Shown: positions 1 to 9,620, counted from the first letter of the stretch. The stretch: DNA of 64,000 bases from Hyphomicrobiales bacterium (GCA_003228955.1 QIGN01000178.1:1-64000), one strand, 5' to 3'. Numbers and translations are program-made. The notes: a model not told the origin generated them from the letters alone.

Positions 1-75
1 CCGGAAGTCTATGGCGGTATCGACGAGATGCGCGCGGGTGAAATTCTCAAGAGTTTTTTTAAGCAGCGGCGCTGA
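1..75 (+). CDS. 3' end of an unidentified protein-coding gene
   Basis: An open frame enters from the left edge and ends at a TGA at 73-75, giving only the last 24 residues, which close with a basic FFKQRR tail. It converges on purD, whose stop lies 18 bases downstream. The tail is too short to assign to a family; a YGG..E stretch faintly recalls acyl-CoA dehydrogenase C-termini, but that is not enough for a call. It could also be a chance frame. Confidence 0.4.
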   Translation, partial: PEVYGGIDEMRAGEILKSFFKQRR

Positions 76-93
76 TTTGTCCCGCAGCCAGAT

Positions 94-1377
94 TCACGCA
101 GCCGCGTCCTCGCGCGCGATGGCCTGCCAGCCGATATCGGACCGGCAGAAACCCTCGCTCCAGTCGATTTTGCCAATGGCCGCATAGGCGCGCGCCTGCG
201 CCTCGCGCACGCTTTGCCCTCTTGCGGTGATATTGAGAACGCGCCCGCCGGTGGCGACAAGCTGGCCGTCCTCGAGCGCGGTGCCGGCATGAAAAATCTC
301 GATATTTTCATCGCGTCCCGCTTCGTCCAATCCTGAAATAGCCGAGCCTTTTTCGTAAGAGCCGGGATAACCTTTTGTGGCCATGACGACGCTCAGCGCC
401 ACATCGTCATGCCAGCGCAAATCGAAGTGATCGAGCACACCATCGGCCGCGGCCAGCAGGGCGGGAAGAAAATCGCTGTTGAGCCGCATCATCAGCACCT
501 GGCATTCAGGATCGCCAAAACGCACGTTATATTCGATCAGCTTCGGACCGGCGTCGGTGATCATCAGCCCGGCGAAGAGCACGCCCTGATAGGGCATTCC
601 GGCCTCCGCCATGCCTTCGATGCTGGGCAAGATAATCTCTTCCATCACACGGGTGCACATGGCTTCGCTCATGACGGGGGCGGGAGAATAGGCGCCCATG
701 CCGCCGGTATTGGGACCCTCGTCGCCGTCAAAGGCGCGCTTGTGGTCCTGGGCGGTGGCGAGGGGTAAAACATTCCTGCCATCGCACAGAACGAAGAAGC
801 TGGCTTCTTCTCCGGCCATGCATTCCTCGATCACCACTTCCGCGCCCGCGCCGCCGAATTTGCCGGAAAAACACTCATCGATTGCGGTTAGCGCCTGATC
901 GAGGTGCTCCGCGACGGTCACGCCCTTGCCGGCGGCGAGCCCGTCGGCCTTCACCACGATGGGCGCGCCTTGCGCGCGCACATAATCCTTGGCGGCTTGC
1001 GCGCCGGTGAAATGCCCGTATGCGGCGGTGGGAATGTTCTTGCGGTCGCAAAGTTCCTTGGTGAAGACTTTCGAGCCCTCCAGCTGCGCGGCGGCTCTGG
1101 AGGGGCCGAACACCTTAATTCCTCGCGCGGTCAGATCATCCGCCAGCCCGGCGACCAGCGGCGCTTCGGGACCGACCACCGCCAGCACGATTTTCTTGTC
1201 CTTGCAGAACCGCGCGACCGCTGCATGATCTTCAATGTCGAGCGCCACGCATTCAGCCACATTGGCGATGCCGCCATTGCCCGGCGCGCAATAGAGCTTT
1301 GTCAGCAGCGGGCTTTTGGCGAGAGACCAGCACAGCGCGTGTTCGCGCCCGCCTGAACCAATGACAAGAACATTCAT
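94..1377 (-). CDS. purD: Phosphoribosylamine-glycine ligase (GAR synthetase)
   Basis: Joins 5-phosphoribosylamine and glycine with ATP to make GAR, the second step of cytosolic purine synthesis. The 427-residue length fits the family. The N-terminal GSGGREHA motif (residues 7-14), the ATP-grasp region with [10 protein letters not shown] (221-230) and the [10 protein letters not shown] metal/ATP motif near 285 are all present, so it looks intact and active. ATG start at 1377. It is divergent from xseA with a gap of about 96 bases. The purine gene purC is also in this window but about 12 kb away, so the pathway is not clustered. Confidence 0.97.
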   Translation of the reverse strand: MNVLVIGSGGREHALCWSLAKSPLLTKLYCAPGNGGIANVAECVALDIEDHAAVARFCKDKKIVLAVVGPEAPLVAGLADDLTARGIKVFGPSRAAAQLEGSKVFTKELCDRKNIPTAAYGHFTGAQAAKDYVRAQGAPIVVKADGLAAGKGVTVAEHLDQALTAIDECFSGKFGGAGAEVVIEECMAGEEASFFVLCDGRNVLPLATAQDHKRAFDGDEGPNTGGMGAYSPAPVMSEAMCTRVMEEIILPSIEGMAEAGMPYQGVLFAGLMITDAGPKLIEYNVRFGDPECQVLMMRLNSDFLPALLAAADGVLDHFDLRWHDDVALSVVMATKGYPGSYEKGSAISGLDEAGRDENIEIFHAGTALEDGQLVATGGRVLNITARGQSVREAQARAYAAIGKIDWSEGFCRSDIGWQAIAREDAAA

Positions 1378-1473
1378 GAAACGGGGCCCTCAAGTAGCGC
1401 GGCATTGCAGTCCGGTGGCTCCCGTGATGTAACATTGGGCGCAGCGCAAAGAAAACAGGGGAGAGCGCACCCG

Positions 1474-2916
1474 GTGGAAAACACCGAGCAAAGTGGGACC
1501 GAGCCGCAGGGCAACGTCATGGAGGTGAGCGTCTCGGAGCTCTCCTTCGCCATCAAGCGGGCGATCGAGGACGGGTTCGCCTATGTGCGGGTGCGCGGGG
1601 AACTGGGGCGTGTCGTGCGCCCCGCTTCGGGTCATGTTTATCTCGACCTGAAGGATGAAAAAGCGGTGCTTTCGGGCATCATCTGGCGCGGGCAGGCGGC
1701 AAAGCTGAAAGTACAGCCCGAACAGGGGATGGAGGTTATCGCAACCGGAAAGCTCACGACCTATCCGGGTCAAAGCCGCTACCAGATCGTCATCGAAGCG
1801 CTTGAGCCGGCGGGTGAGGGCGCGCTTCTCGCCCAGCTTGAGAAGCTGAAGAAGAAACTCGGCCTTGAAGGGCTGTTTGACGAGGCGCGCAAAAAGCCTC
1901 TCCCTTTCCTGCCCCGGGTGGTTGGCATCGTTACATCGCCTTCAGGCGCGGTGATCCGCGACATGCTGCACGGCTTTGCCGAGCGCTTTCCCGTGCATGT
2001 TGTGCTGTGGCCGGTTCGTGTGCAGGGGGAAACCTGCGGCGCGGAAGTGGCTGCCGCCATTCGCGGATTCAATGCACTCGATGAAAACACGAGCGTGCCC
2101 CGGCCCGATGTGCTGATTGTCGGGCGCGGCGGCGGGTCTCTGGAAGACCTGTGGGGTTTCAATGCGGAAGAAGTGGCGCGGGCGGTGGCGGACAGCGCCA
2201 TTCCGCTTATTTCCGCCGTTGGTCACGAGACCGACTGGACGCTGATCGATCTTGTCGCCGATGCCCGCGCGCCGACGCCCACAAAGGCGGCGGAATGGGC
2301 GGTGCCGGTTCTCGCCGATCTGCTGGAGAGTCTGGGAAACAATCATCGCCGGCTGGGGATTGCCCAGCGCCGCTCGCTCGATCAGCACCGGGTTGCGCTC
2401 AAGGCCGCCGCGCGCGGGCTGCCGAAATTGTCCAGCCTTCTCGCACTGCCGCGCCAGCGCTTCGATGCCGTTTCAGACCGGCTGCCGCGCGCGCTTACCG
2501 CCAGTGCCCGTGCGCATGGAATGCGGTTCACCCGCGCCTCCGCCCGCCTTGCTCCTGGGTCCCTGGCGCAGAAAACGCGCCAAGCGCGCGACAGGCTCAC
2601 CCGAACCAGCGAACACGGATCGCGGGCCCTGCGCCATGGCGTGGATTCCAGACGCCGCGCATTGAACGCCCGGGCCCAGCTCCTTTCGTCTCTGGGGCAT
2701 CGATCGGTTCTGGCGCGGGGCTTTGTTCTGGTGCGCGATGGTGAAGGGCATATGCTGCGTTTGGCGCGGCATGTGTCGGCGGGAGACCCCCTTGATCTGG
2801 AATTTTCCGATGGGCGTGTCGCGGCGACAGCCCTTACGCGCAAGGGACCCAAATCCGCTGCCCGGGCACCCAGGCGCGGCGGCTCTGGCGAGGGACCGCA
2901 GGGGTCGCTTTTTTGA
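1474..2916 (+). CDS. xseA: Exodeoxyribonuclease VII large subunit
   Basis: Catalytic large subunit of exonuclease VII, which degrades single-stranded DNA in both directions together with XseB. Visible are an N-terminal OB fold beginning at the SVSELS segment, the catalytic-domain motifs GIVTSPSGAVIRDML and GRGGGSLEDLWGFN, and a long arginine-rich C-terminal region that would form the coiled stalk. I chose the GTG at 1474 because a GGGGAGAG ribosome site sits just upstream. A TTG at 1405 and an ATG at 1519 are in the same frame; the ATG would leave little before the OB fold. xseB is not in the window. Confidence 0.95.
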   Translation: MENTEQSGTEPQGNVMEVSVSELSFAIKRAIEDGFAYVRVRGELGRVVRPASGHVYLDLKDEKAVLSGIIWRGQAAKLKVQPEQGMEVIATGKLTTYPGQSRYQIVIEALEPAGEGALLAQLEKLKKKLGLEGLFDEARKKPLPFLPRVVGIVTSPSGAVIRDMLHGFAERFPVHVVLWPVRVQGETCGAEVAAAIRGFNALDENTSVPRPDVLIVGRGGGSLEDLWGFNAEEVARAVADSAIPLISAVGHETDWTLIDLVADARAPTPTKAAEWAVPVLADLLESLGNNHRRLGIAQRRSLDQHRVALKAAARGLPKLSSLLALPRQRFDAVSDRLPRALTASARAHGMRFTRASARLAPGSLAQKTRQARDRLTRTSEHGSRALRHGVDSRRRALNARAQLLSSLGHRSVLARGFVLVRDGEGHMLRLARHVSAGDPLDLEFSDGRVAATALTRKGPKSAARAPRRGGSGEGPQGSLF

Positions 2917-3023
2917 AAAGCGGCCGGTTTGCGCCAGTACTCGCGGGGGAACAGGCTGCACTGGCGACGCCGCCGCAAGTCACACTCTTCCGCGCGGCGC
3001 GCAAATATGCGAGACCATAACGA

Positions 3024-3242
3024 ATGAACAGGCTGGAAAAGAATTTTTCGCTCAAGGGCGAGGCTACGCTTAGTTATGGCGACAGCGAATATCAGGTCGA
3101 AAAACCGGGGGAGTTCGTGCGCTGCGCGGTAACGGACCAGCCAATCCCGCTTGAGGAATTACGCTACTGGAGCGTGGAACTCCAGGAGCCCTATGCTTCG
3201 GCGCAAATCTCCCTGCAGCGTTATTGCGAAAAAAAGAATTAG
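3024..3242 (+). CDS. DUF2093 family small protein
   Basis: A 72-residue protein matching the small alphaproteobacterial DUF2093 family, which is typically found between xseA and lpxK as here. Recognisable family features are the YGDSEYQVEKPGEFVRCAVT segment and the IPLEELRYWSV segment. It has no signal peptide or membrane span. The function is unknown. ATG start. Its TAG stop overlaps the lpxK stop on the other strand by four bases, so the two genes converge tail to tail with no room for a terminator. Confidence 0.85.
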   Translation: MNRLEKNFSLKGEATLSYGDSEYQVEKPGEFVRCAVTDQPIPLEELRYWSVELQEPYASAQISLQRYCEKKN

Positions 3243-4246
3243 CTCGCTTTCAGCGCACGCGAGACAAGCCCCTTGATCGCGCGCTCATCCCTGAATTTCA
3301 TTTTAACCGGCAGCATGATCGCGGCCGCTTTCAACCGCTCAAGGTGGTCTTCCCCTTCAAGGCGGACCATATCTTTTTGTGTCGTGATCAGTTGCGCGCC
3401 ATGGCGTGCGGCCAGTTCCAGCAGCATATCCGCGTTCTGAGGCGTAAAGAGGTGATGATCGCCATAGGCGATGCGCTCGATAATCCTGACCCCAAGGCCT
3501 TCCAGGGTTCTGAAAAACTTGTCCGGATTTCCAATCCCGGCGAAGGCGACGACGGGCCTGGCGCGCAACCGGGCGGAAACATTCTCCGGCAGGATCTCCG
3601 CTTCCAGCAATGGCAGTGAGGCGCGTGCGGCCAGGGTCGCGATATGATCTTTTGCCGGTCCCGAGCCAACCAGAACAAGAGCGCTGGCCTTGCGGAGCTG
3701 AAAGCCGAGGCTGGCGCGCAGCGGGCCGGCGGGGATGACATGTTCGTTGCCCAGGCCCAGTTCGGCGTCGATCACGGCCAGGGACAGGGATTTGGCAAGG
3801 CTGGGGTTCTGAAAGCCGTCGTCCATGACAATAACGCTGGCGTTCCGGTCCAGCGCGGCGCGCGCGCCCTCGGCCCTGTCGGCGGCGACGATCGTCGGCG
3901 CGGCGCGGGCCAGCAGCAGAGGTTCATCGCCAACAGTTCGTGCGTTGTCCTTATCCGGGTCGACCAGATGGGGTCCTTTTGTGGTCCCGCCATAGCCGCG
4001 CGTCAGAAAAACCGGTTGCTCGCCCGCGTCGTACAAAAACCCGGCAATGGCGATGGCCGCCGGGGTCTTGCCGGCGCCGCCGGCGGTGAAATTACCAACG
4101 CAGATGACCGGAATGCCGGCCTTGAAGGGGCGGGTGAACGCCCAGCGCAGGCGGGTTGCCGCATCCCACACAAGTGCCGCCGGCATCAGCAGGGCCGGCC
4201 AGATGCTCCGCGTCCGGTACCACCATGAGGGCGCGTTAAGAGGCAC
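3239..4246 (-). CDS. lpxK: Tetraacyldisaccharide 4'-kinase
   Basis: Phosphorylates the 4' position of the lipid A disaccharide at the inner membrane, giving lipid IVA, the acceptor for Kdo. A membrane-associated N-terminus (LNAPSWWYRTRS then a hydrophobic stretch) is followed by the P-loop GNFTAGGAGKTP (residues 51-62) and the VMDDGFQNP Walker-B-like motif. I chose the GTG at 4246 because LpxK proteins start a few residues before the APSWWYR segment; it overlaps the end of the upstream gene by 11 bases, as translationally coupled genes do. The frame stays open to 4312, but that start would be unusually long. It follows the Kdo transferase fusion gene in one leftward operon. Confidence 0.95.
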   Translation of the reverse strand: MPLNAPSWWYRTRSIWPALLMPAALVWDAATRLRWAFTRPFKAGIPVICVGNFTAGGAGKTPAAIAIAGFLYDAGEQPVFLTRGYGGTTKGPHLVDPDKDNARTVGDEPLLLARAAPTIVAADRAEGARAALDRNASVIVMDDGFQNPSLAKSLSLAVIDAELGLGNEHVIPAGPLRASLGFQLRKASALVLVGSGPAKDHIATLAARASLPLLEAEILPENVSARLRARPVVAFAGIGNPDKFFRTLEGLGVRIIERIAYGDHHLFTPQNADMLLELAARHGAQLITTQKDMVRLEGEDHLERLKAAAIMLPVKMKFRDERAIKGLVSRALKAS

Positions 4247-6260
4247 GCCTGCGTTCCCTTTTCGGCGGTCTGGGTGGTAGAAATGGCGCCAGAGCCTCAA
4301 GGGTGAGTTCAAGCGCGCCGCTCATTGCCGCCACGGCCTGCCTGCCGCGTGAGACAAGCGTTTTGCGTGTGCTTTCATCCTGGAGGAGTATCAGCGCCCG
4401 GGCTGCAAGCTCTTCCGCGTTTTGCACTTCGACACAGGCATTGGCGTCCAGCAGGGCGTTATAGGCTTCCTTGAAGTTATGGATATTGGGGCCGGAGATT
4501 ACCGCCGCATCATGCATGATGGCTTCAACCGGGTTCTGGCCACCATGGGGGACCAGCGAGCCACCGATAAAAACCACCGGTGCGAGGGCGTAAAACAGGC
4601 CGAGCTCGCCGATTGTGTCGGCAAGATAGATGTCGTGGGCATTCGACGGCGCACTGATATCCGTGCGCCGGGCGCAACTCAGCCCATGGGTCTTGAGCAG
4701 ATCGCGGATGGCTTCTCCCCGGTCAGGGTGGCGCGGCGCGATTATGGTCAGCAAACCGGGAATGTCCCGCTTAAGGGCCAGGTGGGCCTTTGCCACGATT
4801 TCTTCCTCGCCCCGATGCGTGCTGGCGGCAAGAAAGACCGGACGCGGTGCAATGGCTTTTCTGAGTTCGGCCAGCACCTGCATATCAACGGGCAGGGCCG
4901 GCGCATCCATTTTCAGGTTTCCCGCGGCGATCACATTACGCGAGCCCAACCTCTCGAAATGGCCCGCATACCGGTTGCTTTGCGCAAGCACAAGATCGAA
5001 ACTGGAGAACAGAGGCCGGGCAATTCCGGCGCGTTTGCGCCAGCGCCTGTAGGAGCGCGGAGAAATGCGGCCATTGACCTGCACAAGCGGAATACCGCGC
5101 CTGCGTGCTTCGCGGATCATATTCGGCCAGATTTCCGATTCGGTTAAAAGCGCGATGCCGGGGCGCCAGTGGTCATAGAAGCGCTTCATGAAGTCAGGTG
5201 TGTCCAGCGCGACATATTGATGAATGGCCTGGTCGGGCAGCCGGGCGCGGGCCAGCCGGGCCGACGTCACCGTTCCGGTCGTCAGCAAAACATGCAGATC
5301 AGGGCGTTCCTGCATCAGTCTTTCGATAAGGTGGAGAATGGCATTTGTCTCGCCGACACTTGCAGCATGGAACCAGACAAGCGGCCCTTCGGGGCGGGGA
5401 ATGCTGGGGATGCCCAGCCGCTCACCGGTGCGTCCGGCCTCTTCCTTGGAGTGGCGTTGCCGGTATTTCAGAAGCAACGGCGCCACGGGTTGCAGGAGCC
5501 TTGTGGCCAGGGTGTATCCGCGCAGCATGGCGCCATATTCTCGCGCTGTTTCCCCGGCAGGTCCGCCGCGCTCGGTGGTTCCGGACAATTTGTAGGCCCG
5601 CGCCGTCACTTCGTTCAGGCTCTCCTCCAAAGCCTTCCGCGCGGCTTCGAGTTCTGAAGCGGTTGCGTGGCGTGGAACGCGAATTTGCTCGCCTCCGGCA
5701 ATGACCATGCTGGAAAAGGGCAGATTTACGGTGAAGCCGCTCCAGTTGTTGAGTTTGAAGTAGCGGCTGGAAACAACCGCGCAGGGCATGATCGCCCGTC
5801 CCGAATACTTTGCCAGCGTCACAAGGCCGAGCCCGGCTTTTCGGGCTGGTCCAGGAGGAATATCCGCCGTCAGGGCAACTGTCGTATCGTTTCTGAGGGC
5901 TTGCATACAGGCTCGCAGGGCAGCATATCCGCCCTTGTTCTTGCCTGATCTTCCCGAACCCGAGCCACGGATGGTCGTCATGCCAAAGCGCGCGACAGTG
6001 GCGTCCACAATGTCCCCGTCAATATGCCTGGCCACCATAATGGCAACATTGATGTCGTCACGGGTGCGCAGGAATGGAAGCAGAAGCCCCTGCCCATGCC
6101 ACATGGCTATGATGAGCGGGTGATCGGGCATGTTGTTCTGAATAACTCCGGGAGGGTCTTCCTTCAGGGAGCTGGTCCGTCTGATGAGCCGGACAAAGCT
6201 GGCCAGAAGCCCGCCCGCGGCGCCGATAACCGTTTTTGACTTCAACACACGTTGCAACAT
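4236..6260 (-). CDS. waaA: Fusion of DUF374 acyltransferase-like domain with Kdo transferase
   Basis: One uninterrupted frame encodes two normally separate enzymes. Residues about 4-226 are a DUF374/LPLAT-type domain (MWHGQG with the catalytic-type His near 55, then ADIPPGPARKAGLG in place of the usual DGPRGP). Residues about 241-669 are a complete CMP-Kdo:lipid A 3-deoxy-manno-octulosonate transferase, with GERLG (catalytic-type Glu near 280), FHAASVGE, LLTESEIWPNM and the C-terminal HGGQNPVEA motif. The chosen ATG at 6260 matches where DUF374 proteins normally start and lies 23 bases after the ABC transporter stop; the frame is open further up to 6368. The second domain adds Kdo to lipid IVA. 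The role of the first, perhaps lipid acyl transfer in the same pathway, is inferred. Confidence 0.92.
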   Translation of the reverse strand: MLQRVLKSKTVIGAAGGLLASFVRLIRRTSSLKEDPPGVIQNNMPDHPLIIAMWHGQGLLLPFLRTRDDINVAIMVARHIDGDIVDATVARFGMTTIRGSGSGRSGKNKGGYAALRACMQALRNDTTVALTADIPPGPARKAGLGLVTLAKYSGRAIMPCAVVSSRYFKLNNWSGFTVNLPFSSMVIAGGEQIRVPRHATASELEAARKALEESLNEVTARAYKLSGTTERGGPAGETAREYGAMLRGYTLATRLLQPVAPLLLKYRQRHSKEEAGRTGERLGIPSIPRPEGPLVWFHAASVGETNAILHLIERLMQERPDLHVLLTTGTVTSARLARARLPDQAIHQYVALDTPDFMKRFYDHWRPGIALLTESEIWPNMIREARRRGIPLVQVNGRISPRSYRRWRKRAGIARPLFSSFDLVLAQSNRYAGHFERLGSRNVIAAGNLKMDAPALPVDMQVLAELRKAIAPRPVFLAASTHRGEEEIVAKAHLALKRDIPGLLTIIAPRHPDRGEAIRDLLKTHGLSCARRTDISAPSNAHDIYLADTIGELGLFYALAPVVFIGGSLVPHGGQNPVEAIMHDAAVISGPNIHNFKEAYNALLDANACVEVQNAEELAARALILLQDESTRKTLVSRGRQAVAAMSGALELTLEALAPFLPPRPPKRERRRAS

Positions 6261-6282
6261 ATACAGTGCCGCCGGAGCTTGG

Positions 6283-8169
6283 TCATTCAGCCGGGACAGG
6301 GCGGTCCGCACCTGTTTTCCGTGAGGGTCTGGAGGCGTCTTTGCGCCCTGGCTTACGCCCGTTGCCATCTGGCATGAGCCCGAGCTGCGCGCTGTTCAGA
6401 CGGGCGTAAAGCCCGCCGGCGGCCATCAGATCCTCGTGGCGTCCCTGTTCCACGATCCGTCCGCCGTCCAGAACACAAATCACATCCGCCTCCTTCACGG
6501 TCGACATCCGGTGCGCAATCATCAGCACGGTGCGCCCGCGCATGAGTTTTTCAAGTGCCTGCTGTACCTTCGCCTCCGCCTCTCCATCGAGCGAACTTGT
6601 GGGCTCGTCGAGCAGCAGGATCGGCGCGTTTCTGAAGATGGCGCGGGCGATGGCAATGCGCTGCTTCTCGCCGCCTGACAGGATATTTCCGGCCTCGCCG
6701 GCACGCGTGTCATACCCCTCGGGAAGCCGTGATATGAAATTGTGCGCGGCGGCCGCCTTGGCGGCGGCAATGACGTCCTTATCGCTGCCCTTCGAGCCGT
6801 AGGTGATATTGGCTCGGATGCTTTCATCGAACAGCACCGGGTCCTGGGTCACCAGGGCAAGAGATTCGCGCAGGCTGGCAATGGTCGCCTTGGAAATATC
6901 CTGTCCATCGATGAGGACGCGGCCCTCCTGCGGGTCGAAGAAACGTAGCGCGAGATTGATTATTGTACTTTTGCCGGCGCCCGAAGGGCCCACCAGCGCA
7001 ATCGTTTTTCCAGCCGGAACGTTAAGTGAAATATTGCGCAGCACGGGGTTCTTGTCGTCATAGGAAAAAGACACATTCTCGAAAACGATTTCGCCATTGC
7101 CGGGTTTCAATGGCTTGGCGCCCGGGGCGTCCACCAGCTTGCGTTCATGGTCGATAATGCCAAATACCCGGCTGGCGGCGGCCACGCCCTCCTGCACGGC
7201 GGTCTGCAATGTCGCCACGCTTTTCAACGGCTGATAGATGAGCATTGCCGAGGTCATGAAGCCCATGAAATGACCAAGTGATACAGCGCCCGTGATGCCC
7301 TTCACGCCGGCATAGTAGATCAGCAGGGCGAAGCCGATGCCAACCATGATTTCAACAATAGGACCCGATGCGGCGCGCGCCCGGGCGCCGCGCATGGTAA
7401 ATTCCAGGGTCCGGTTGATGGCTGTCGTTGCACGCGCGATCTCATGATCCTCCTGCCGGTAGGCGCGAACGATCGGGCTGCCGGCGATGGTCTGCGAAAT
7501 GAGCGCGCTCAAATCCCCGGTTTCCTGAAGTGATTTCGTGGTCGACTTGTTCATTTTGCGCCGCTGCCGGCCGAGCAGAAAAATAGCGATCGGCATGAAC
7601 ACCAGAACAACCCCGGAGAAGCGTAAATCCATGTAGAGCATGACGCCGACGAGGACGATGACCTTGAGCAGGTTCTGCCCCAGCGCCACGATCGCGCGGC
7701 TCGCTGTCGCACGGATGAGATTGACGTCATAAAGAAAACCGGAAATCAGACGTCCCGAATGCACCGAATTGATCCAGCTGAGATCCGCATGGGTTATCTT
7801 GGCGAACATGGAGATGCGCAGATCGGCAATGAACCGGTGACCCAGATACCCCACCGTGACAGTGGAGATGTATTCCGTGATCGCCTTGGTGACGGTGACA
7901 ACGACGATGAAGGTCATGATCGGGTAGATCATGTCGGTCTTTTTGGCGATGAATACGTCATCGGCTGTCATCTGGATCAGGAAGGGAATGGCGCCGGTGG
8001 TTACGGCCGAGAAGGCGAGCGCAATGCCGGCAAGAGCCAGCAGGCCGAGCCGGGGCCGAAGGTGCTCGTGCCATATGCGCTCGACAACTTCGCGCGTTGT
8101 ATAGTCGGCCTGAAGCTCGTCGGCCTTGCGCGTGATCGAACTGGTGTCGGTAAACAGAGTGTCTTTCAC
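6283..8169 (-). CDS. ABC exporter, fused permease and ATPase, MsbA-like
   Basis: A 628-residue half-transporter with six membrane segments in the first 325 residues or so and a complete nucleotide-binding domain: Walker A GPSGAGKS (394-401), signature LSGGEKQR (497-504), Walker B ILLLDEP (517-523) and an H-loop AHRMS. It probably works as a homodimer. Being first in a lipid A/Kdo operon, flipping lipid A precursors across the inner membrane (MsbA role) is the likely job, although this subfamily also includes other lipid and drug exporters. GTG start with a GGAAAG ribosome site. The C-terminus has a basic tail rich in Lys, Arg and Ser. Confidence 0.9.
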   Translation of the reverse strand: MKDTLFTDTSSITRKADELQADYTTREVVERIWHEHLRPRLGLLALAGIALAFSAVTTGAIPFLIQMTADDVFIAKKTDMIYPIMTFIVVVTVTKAITEYISTVTVGYLGHRFIADLRISMFAKITHADLSWINSVHSGRLISGFLYDVNLIRATASRAIVALGQNLLKVIVLVGVMLYMDLRFSGVVLVFMPIAIFLLGRQRRKMNKSTTKSLQETGDLSALISQTIAGSPIVRAYRQEDHEIARATTAINRTLEFTMRGARARAASGPIVEIMVGIGFALLIYYAGVKGITGAVSLGHFMGFMTSAMLIYQPLKSVATLQTAVQEGVAAASRVFGIIDHERKLVDAPGAKPLKPGNGEIVFENVSFSYDDKNPVLRNISLNVPAGKTIALVGPSGAGKSTIINLALRFFDPQEGRVLIDGQDISKATIASLRESLALVTQDPVLFDESIRANITYGSKGSDKDVIAAAKAAAAHNFISRLPEGYDTRAGEAGNILSGGEKQRIAIARAIFRNAPILLLDEPTSSLDGEAEAKVQQALEKLMRGRTVLMIAHRMSTVKEADVICVLDGGRIVEQGRHEDLMAAGGLYARLNSAQLGLMPDGNGRKPGRKDASRPSRKTGADRPVPAE

Positions 8170-8311
8170 GAGGTCTTTCCGTCGGCGGACCTGGGTCCTG
8201 AGCCTAGAGTTACACGCTGCGCCGCGCGGGCTGAATATGATTGATCGATCTTCTAACAGCTAAAACAACATTGCGCCATATGACGGATTCAGACCGGCCC
8301 AGGCGCTGTTT

Positions 8312-8569
8312 TCAGGCTTTGTCTTTCTCTTCCTGCGGGTCGAGAAGGCGATGCATATGGACGATGAAGTAACGCATATGCGCATTGTCCACCGAGCGTT
8401 GCGCTGCTCCCTTCCATGCATCGTAAGCGCGCGCATAGTTGGGATAAAGACCCACAATATCAATCTCATCAAGGTTTGCGAACTCGACGCCCTGAAGGTC
8501 CGTCAATTCACCGCCCAGCACCAGATGAAGCAATTGCTCGGGCGTGTCCTGCTCTTCGCTTTTGGTCAT
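8312..8569 (-). CDS. DUF4170 family protein
   Basis: An 85-residue soluble protein of the DUF4170 family, short acidic alphaproteobacterial proteins commonly encoded beside the lpxK-waaA block and a CysQ-like gene, which is the arrangement here. The segment LVLGGELTDLQG followed by DIVGLYPNYARAYDAWKG is the recognisable core. Function unknown. The best Shine-Dalgarno match, AAAGGAGG, sits about 13 bases before the ATG, which is longer than usual. Confidence 0.85.
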   Translation of the reverse strand: MTKSEEQDTPEQLLHLVLGGELTDLQGVEFANLDEIDIVGLYPNYARAYDAWKGAAQRSVDNAHMRYFIVHMHRLLDPQEEKDKA

Positions 8570-8619
8570 AGGATTGATTGTGCCTCCTTTTAACTTAGGT
8601 TGCGGTCCGGGCCGCCAAG

Positions 8620-9447
8620 TCAGATTGTCGCGTGCCGGGTGCGCTCGATCAATGCCGCATGGAGTGCCGGACCGGCGGAGACGATAGAGCTGTGGCGTGA
8701 ATTCTCGCGATTGTAAACCAGCGGCCGCCCGTTATGGGTCGTGACGATGCCGCCGGCCTCATCCACCAGAAGATGGGCTGCGGCGACGTCCCAATCGCTT
8801 TTCGCCGACATGGAGACTGTCCCGTCGCACTTTCCGGCAGCGACAAGGGCAAGACGGTAAGCGATCGAATTGACCCAAACGGTTTCAATCTCCGGCCACG
8901 GCCGGTCCCATTTTCCGGGCCGGAACTGCGTTGCCGAGGCCGCCAGACGGCAGCCTTCAAGGCGTACCGGCTCGCGTACCGCAATGGGTGTGCCGTTCAG
9001 GAATGCACCGCCGCCAAGCGCGGCCCGGTAGAATTCGCCCGTCGCGGGGTTGAATACCGCCGCAAGCCGGGGGTGTCCGTCTTCAACCAGTGCGGCGGAG
9101 ATCGTCCATTCCGGTTTGCCTTTCAGGAAAGCGCGCGTGCCATCGATCGGATCGACCACCCAGACCCGAGATTTCGAGAGCCGGTCAGGGTTGTCCTCGC
9201 TCTCTTCGGAGAGCCATCCATAGGATTTTCTGCCGGAGATAAGGCGCTCCTTCAGCAGGGCATCGACTGCGAAATCGGCTTCGCTCACCTGGGTTCCGTC
9301 TGGCTTGGTTTGGGTGCGCGGCGCGTTGCCGAAAAAGGTCATCGCAAGGTCGCCAGCTTCGCCCACCGCTTCGGTCAGCAATTTCAGATCGGCCTCAAGA
9401 GAAGTATCTTGCGCGGAAGCGGCGGCGGAGCGAGGCGGCAGGGTCAT
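8620..9447 (-). CDS. cysQ: 3'(2'),5'-bisphosphate nucleotidase / inositol monophosphatase family (CysQ-like)
   Basis: A magnesium-dependent, lithium-sensitive-type phosphatase of the inositol monophosphatase fold. The metal-binding motifs are visible: LSEESED (about 79-85), DPIDGTRAF (99-107) and WDVAAAHLLVDEAGG near the C-terminus. Its position beside DUF4170 and the Kdo block favours the CysQ branch, which recycles adenosine 3',5'-bisphosphate from sulfate assimilation, but inositol phosphatase activity cannot be excluded. I chose the ATG at 9447 because an AGGGTCC site precedes it; the frame stays open to 9549 without a family match. 275 residues is the usual size. Confidence 0.88.
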   Translation of the reverse strand: MTLPPRSAAASAQDTSLEADLKLLTEAVGEAGDLAMTFFGNAPRTQTKPDGTQVSEADFAVDALLKERLISGRKSYGWLSEESEDNPDRLSKSRVWVVDPIDGTRAFLKGKPEWTISAALVEDGHPRLAAVFNPATGEFYRAALGGGAFLNGTPIAVREPVRLEGCRLAASATQFRPGKWDRPWPEIETVWVNSIAYRLALVAAGKCDGTVSMSAKSDWDVAAAHLLVDEAGGIVTTHNGRPLVYNRENSRHSSIVSAGPALHAALIERTRHATI

Positions 9448-9588
9448 GGACCCTGCTAGCAGTTTGTGAATCTTTCTAAAAGACTTACATGCCGAATACC
9501 AAACTTTAACGGTCTTCTTTAAGAGGATCAGAACATCTGTGTGGCACACTCCCCATCATTCAAGGCTGCGTCAGACGGCCTGGATTTA

Positions 9589-9612
9589 AGGTTGCTACAG
9601 ACAACCTGGGGG
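9589..9612 (+). promoter_or_regulatory. Hairpin ending just before the ribosome site of the DUF6101 gene
   Basis: AGGTTG (9589-9594) and CAACCT (9602-9607) form a perfect 6-bp inverted repeat with a 7-base loop. The GGGGGAG Shine-Dalgarno begins at the next base. In mRNA this could stack against or partly control the ribosome site, or it could be a protein-binding palindrome. There is no experimental basis for either role. Confidence 0.35.
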
Positions 9613-9620
9613 AGTTAACA

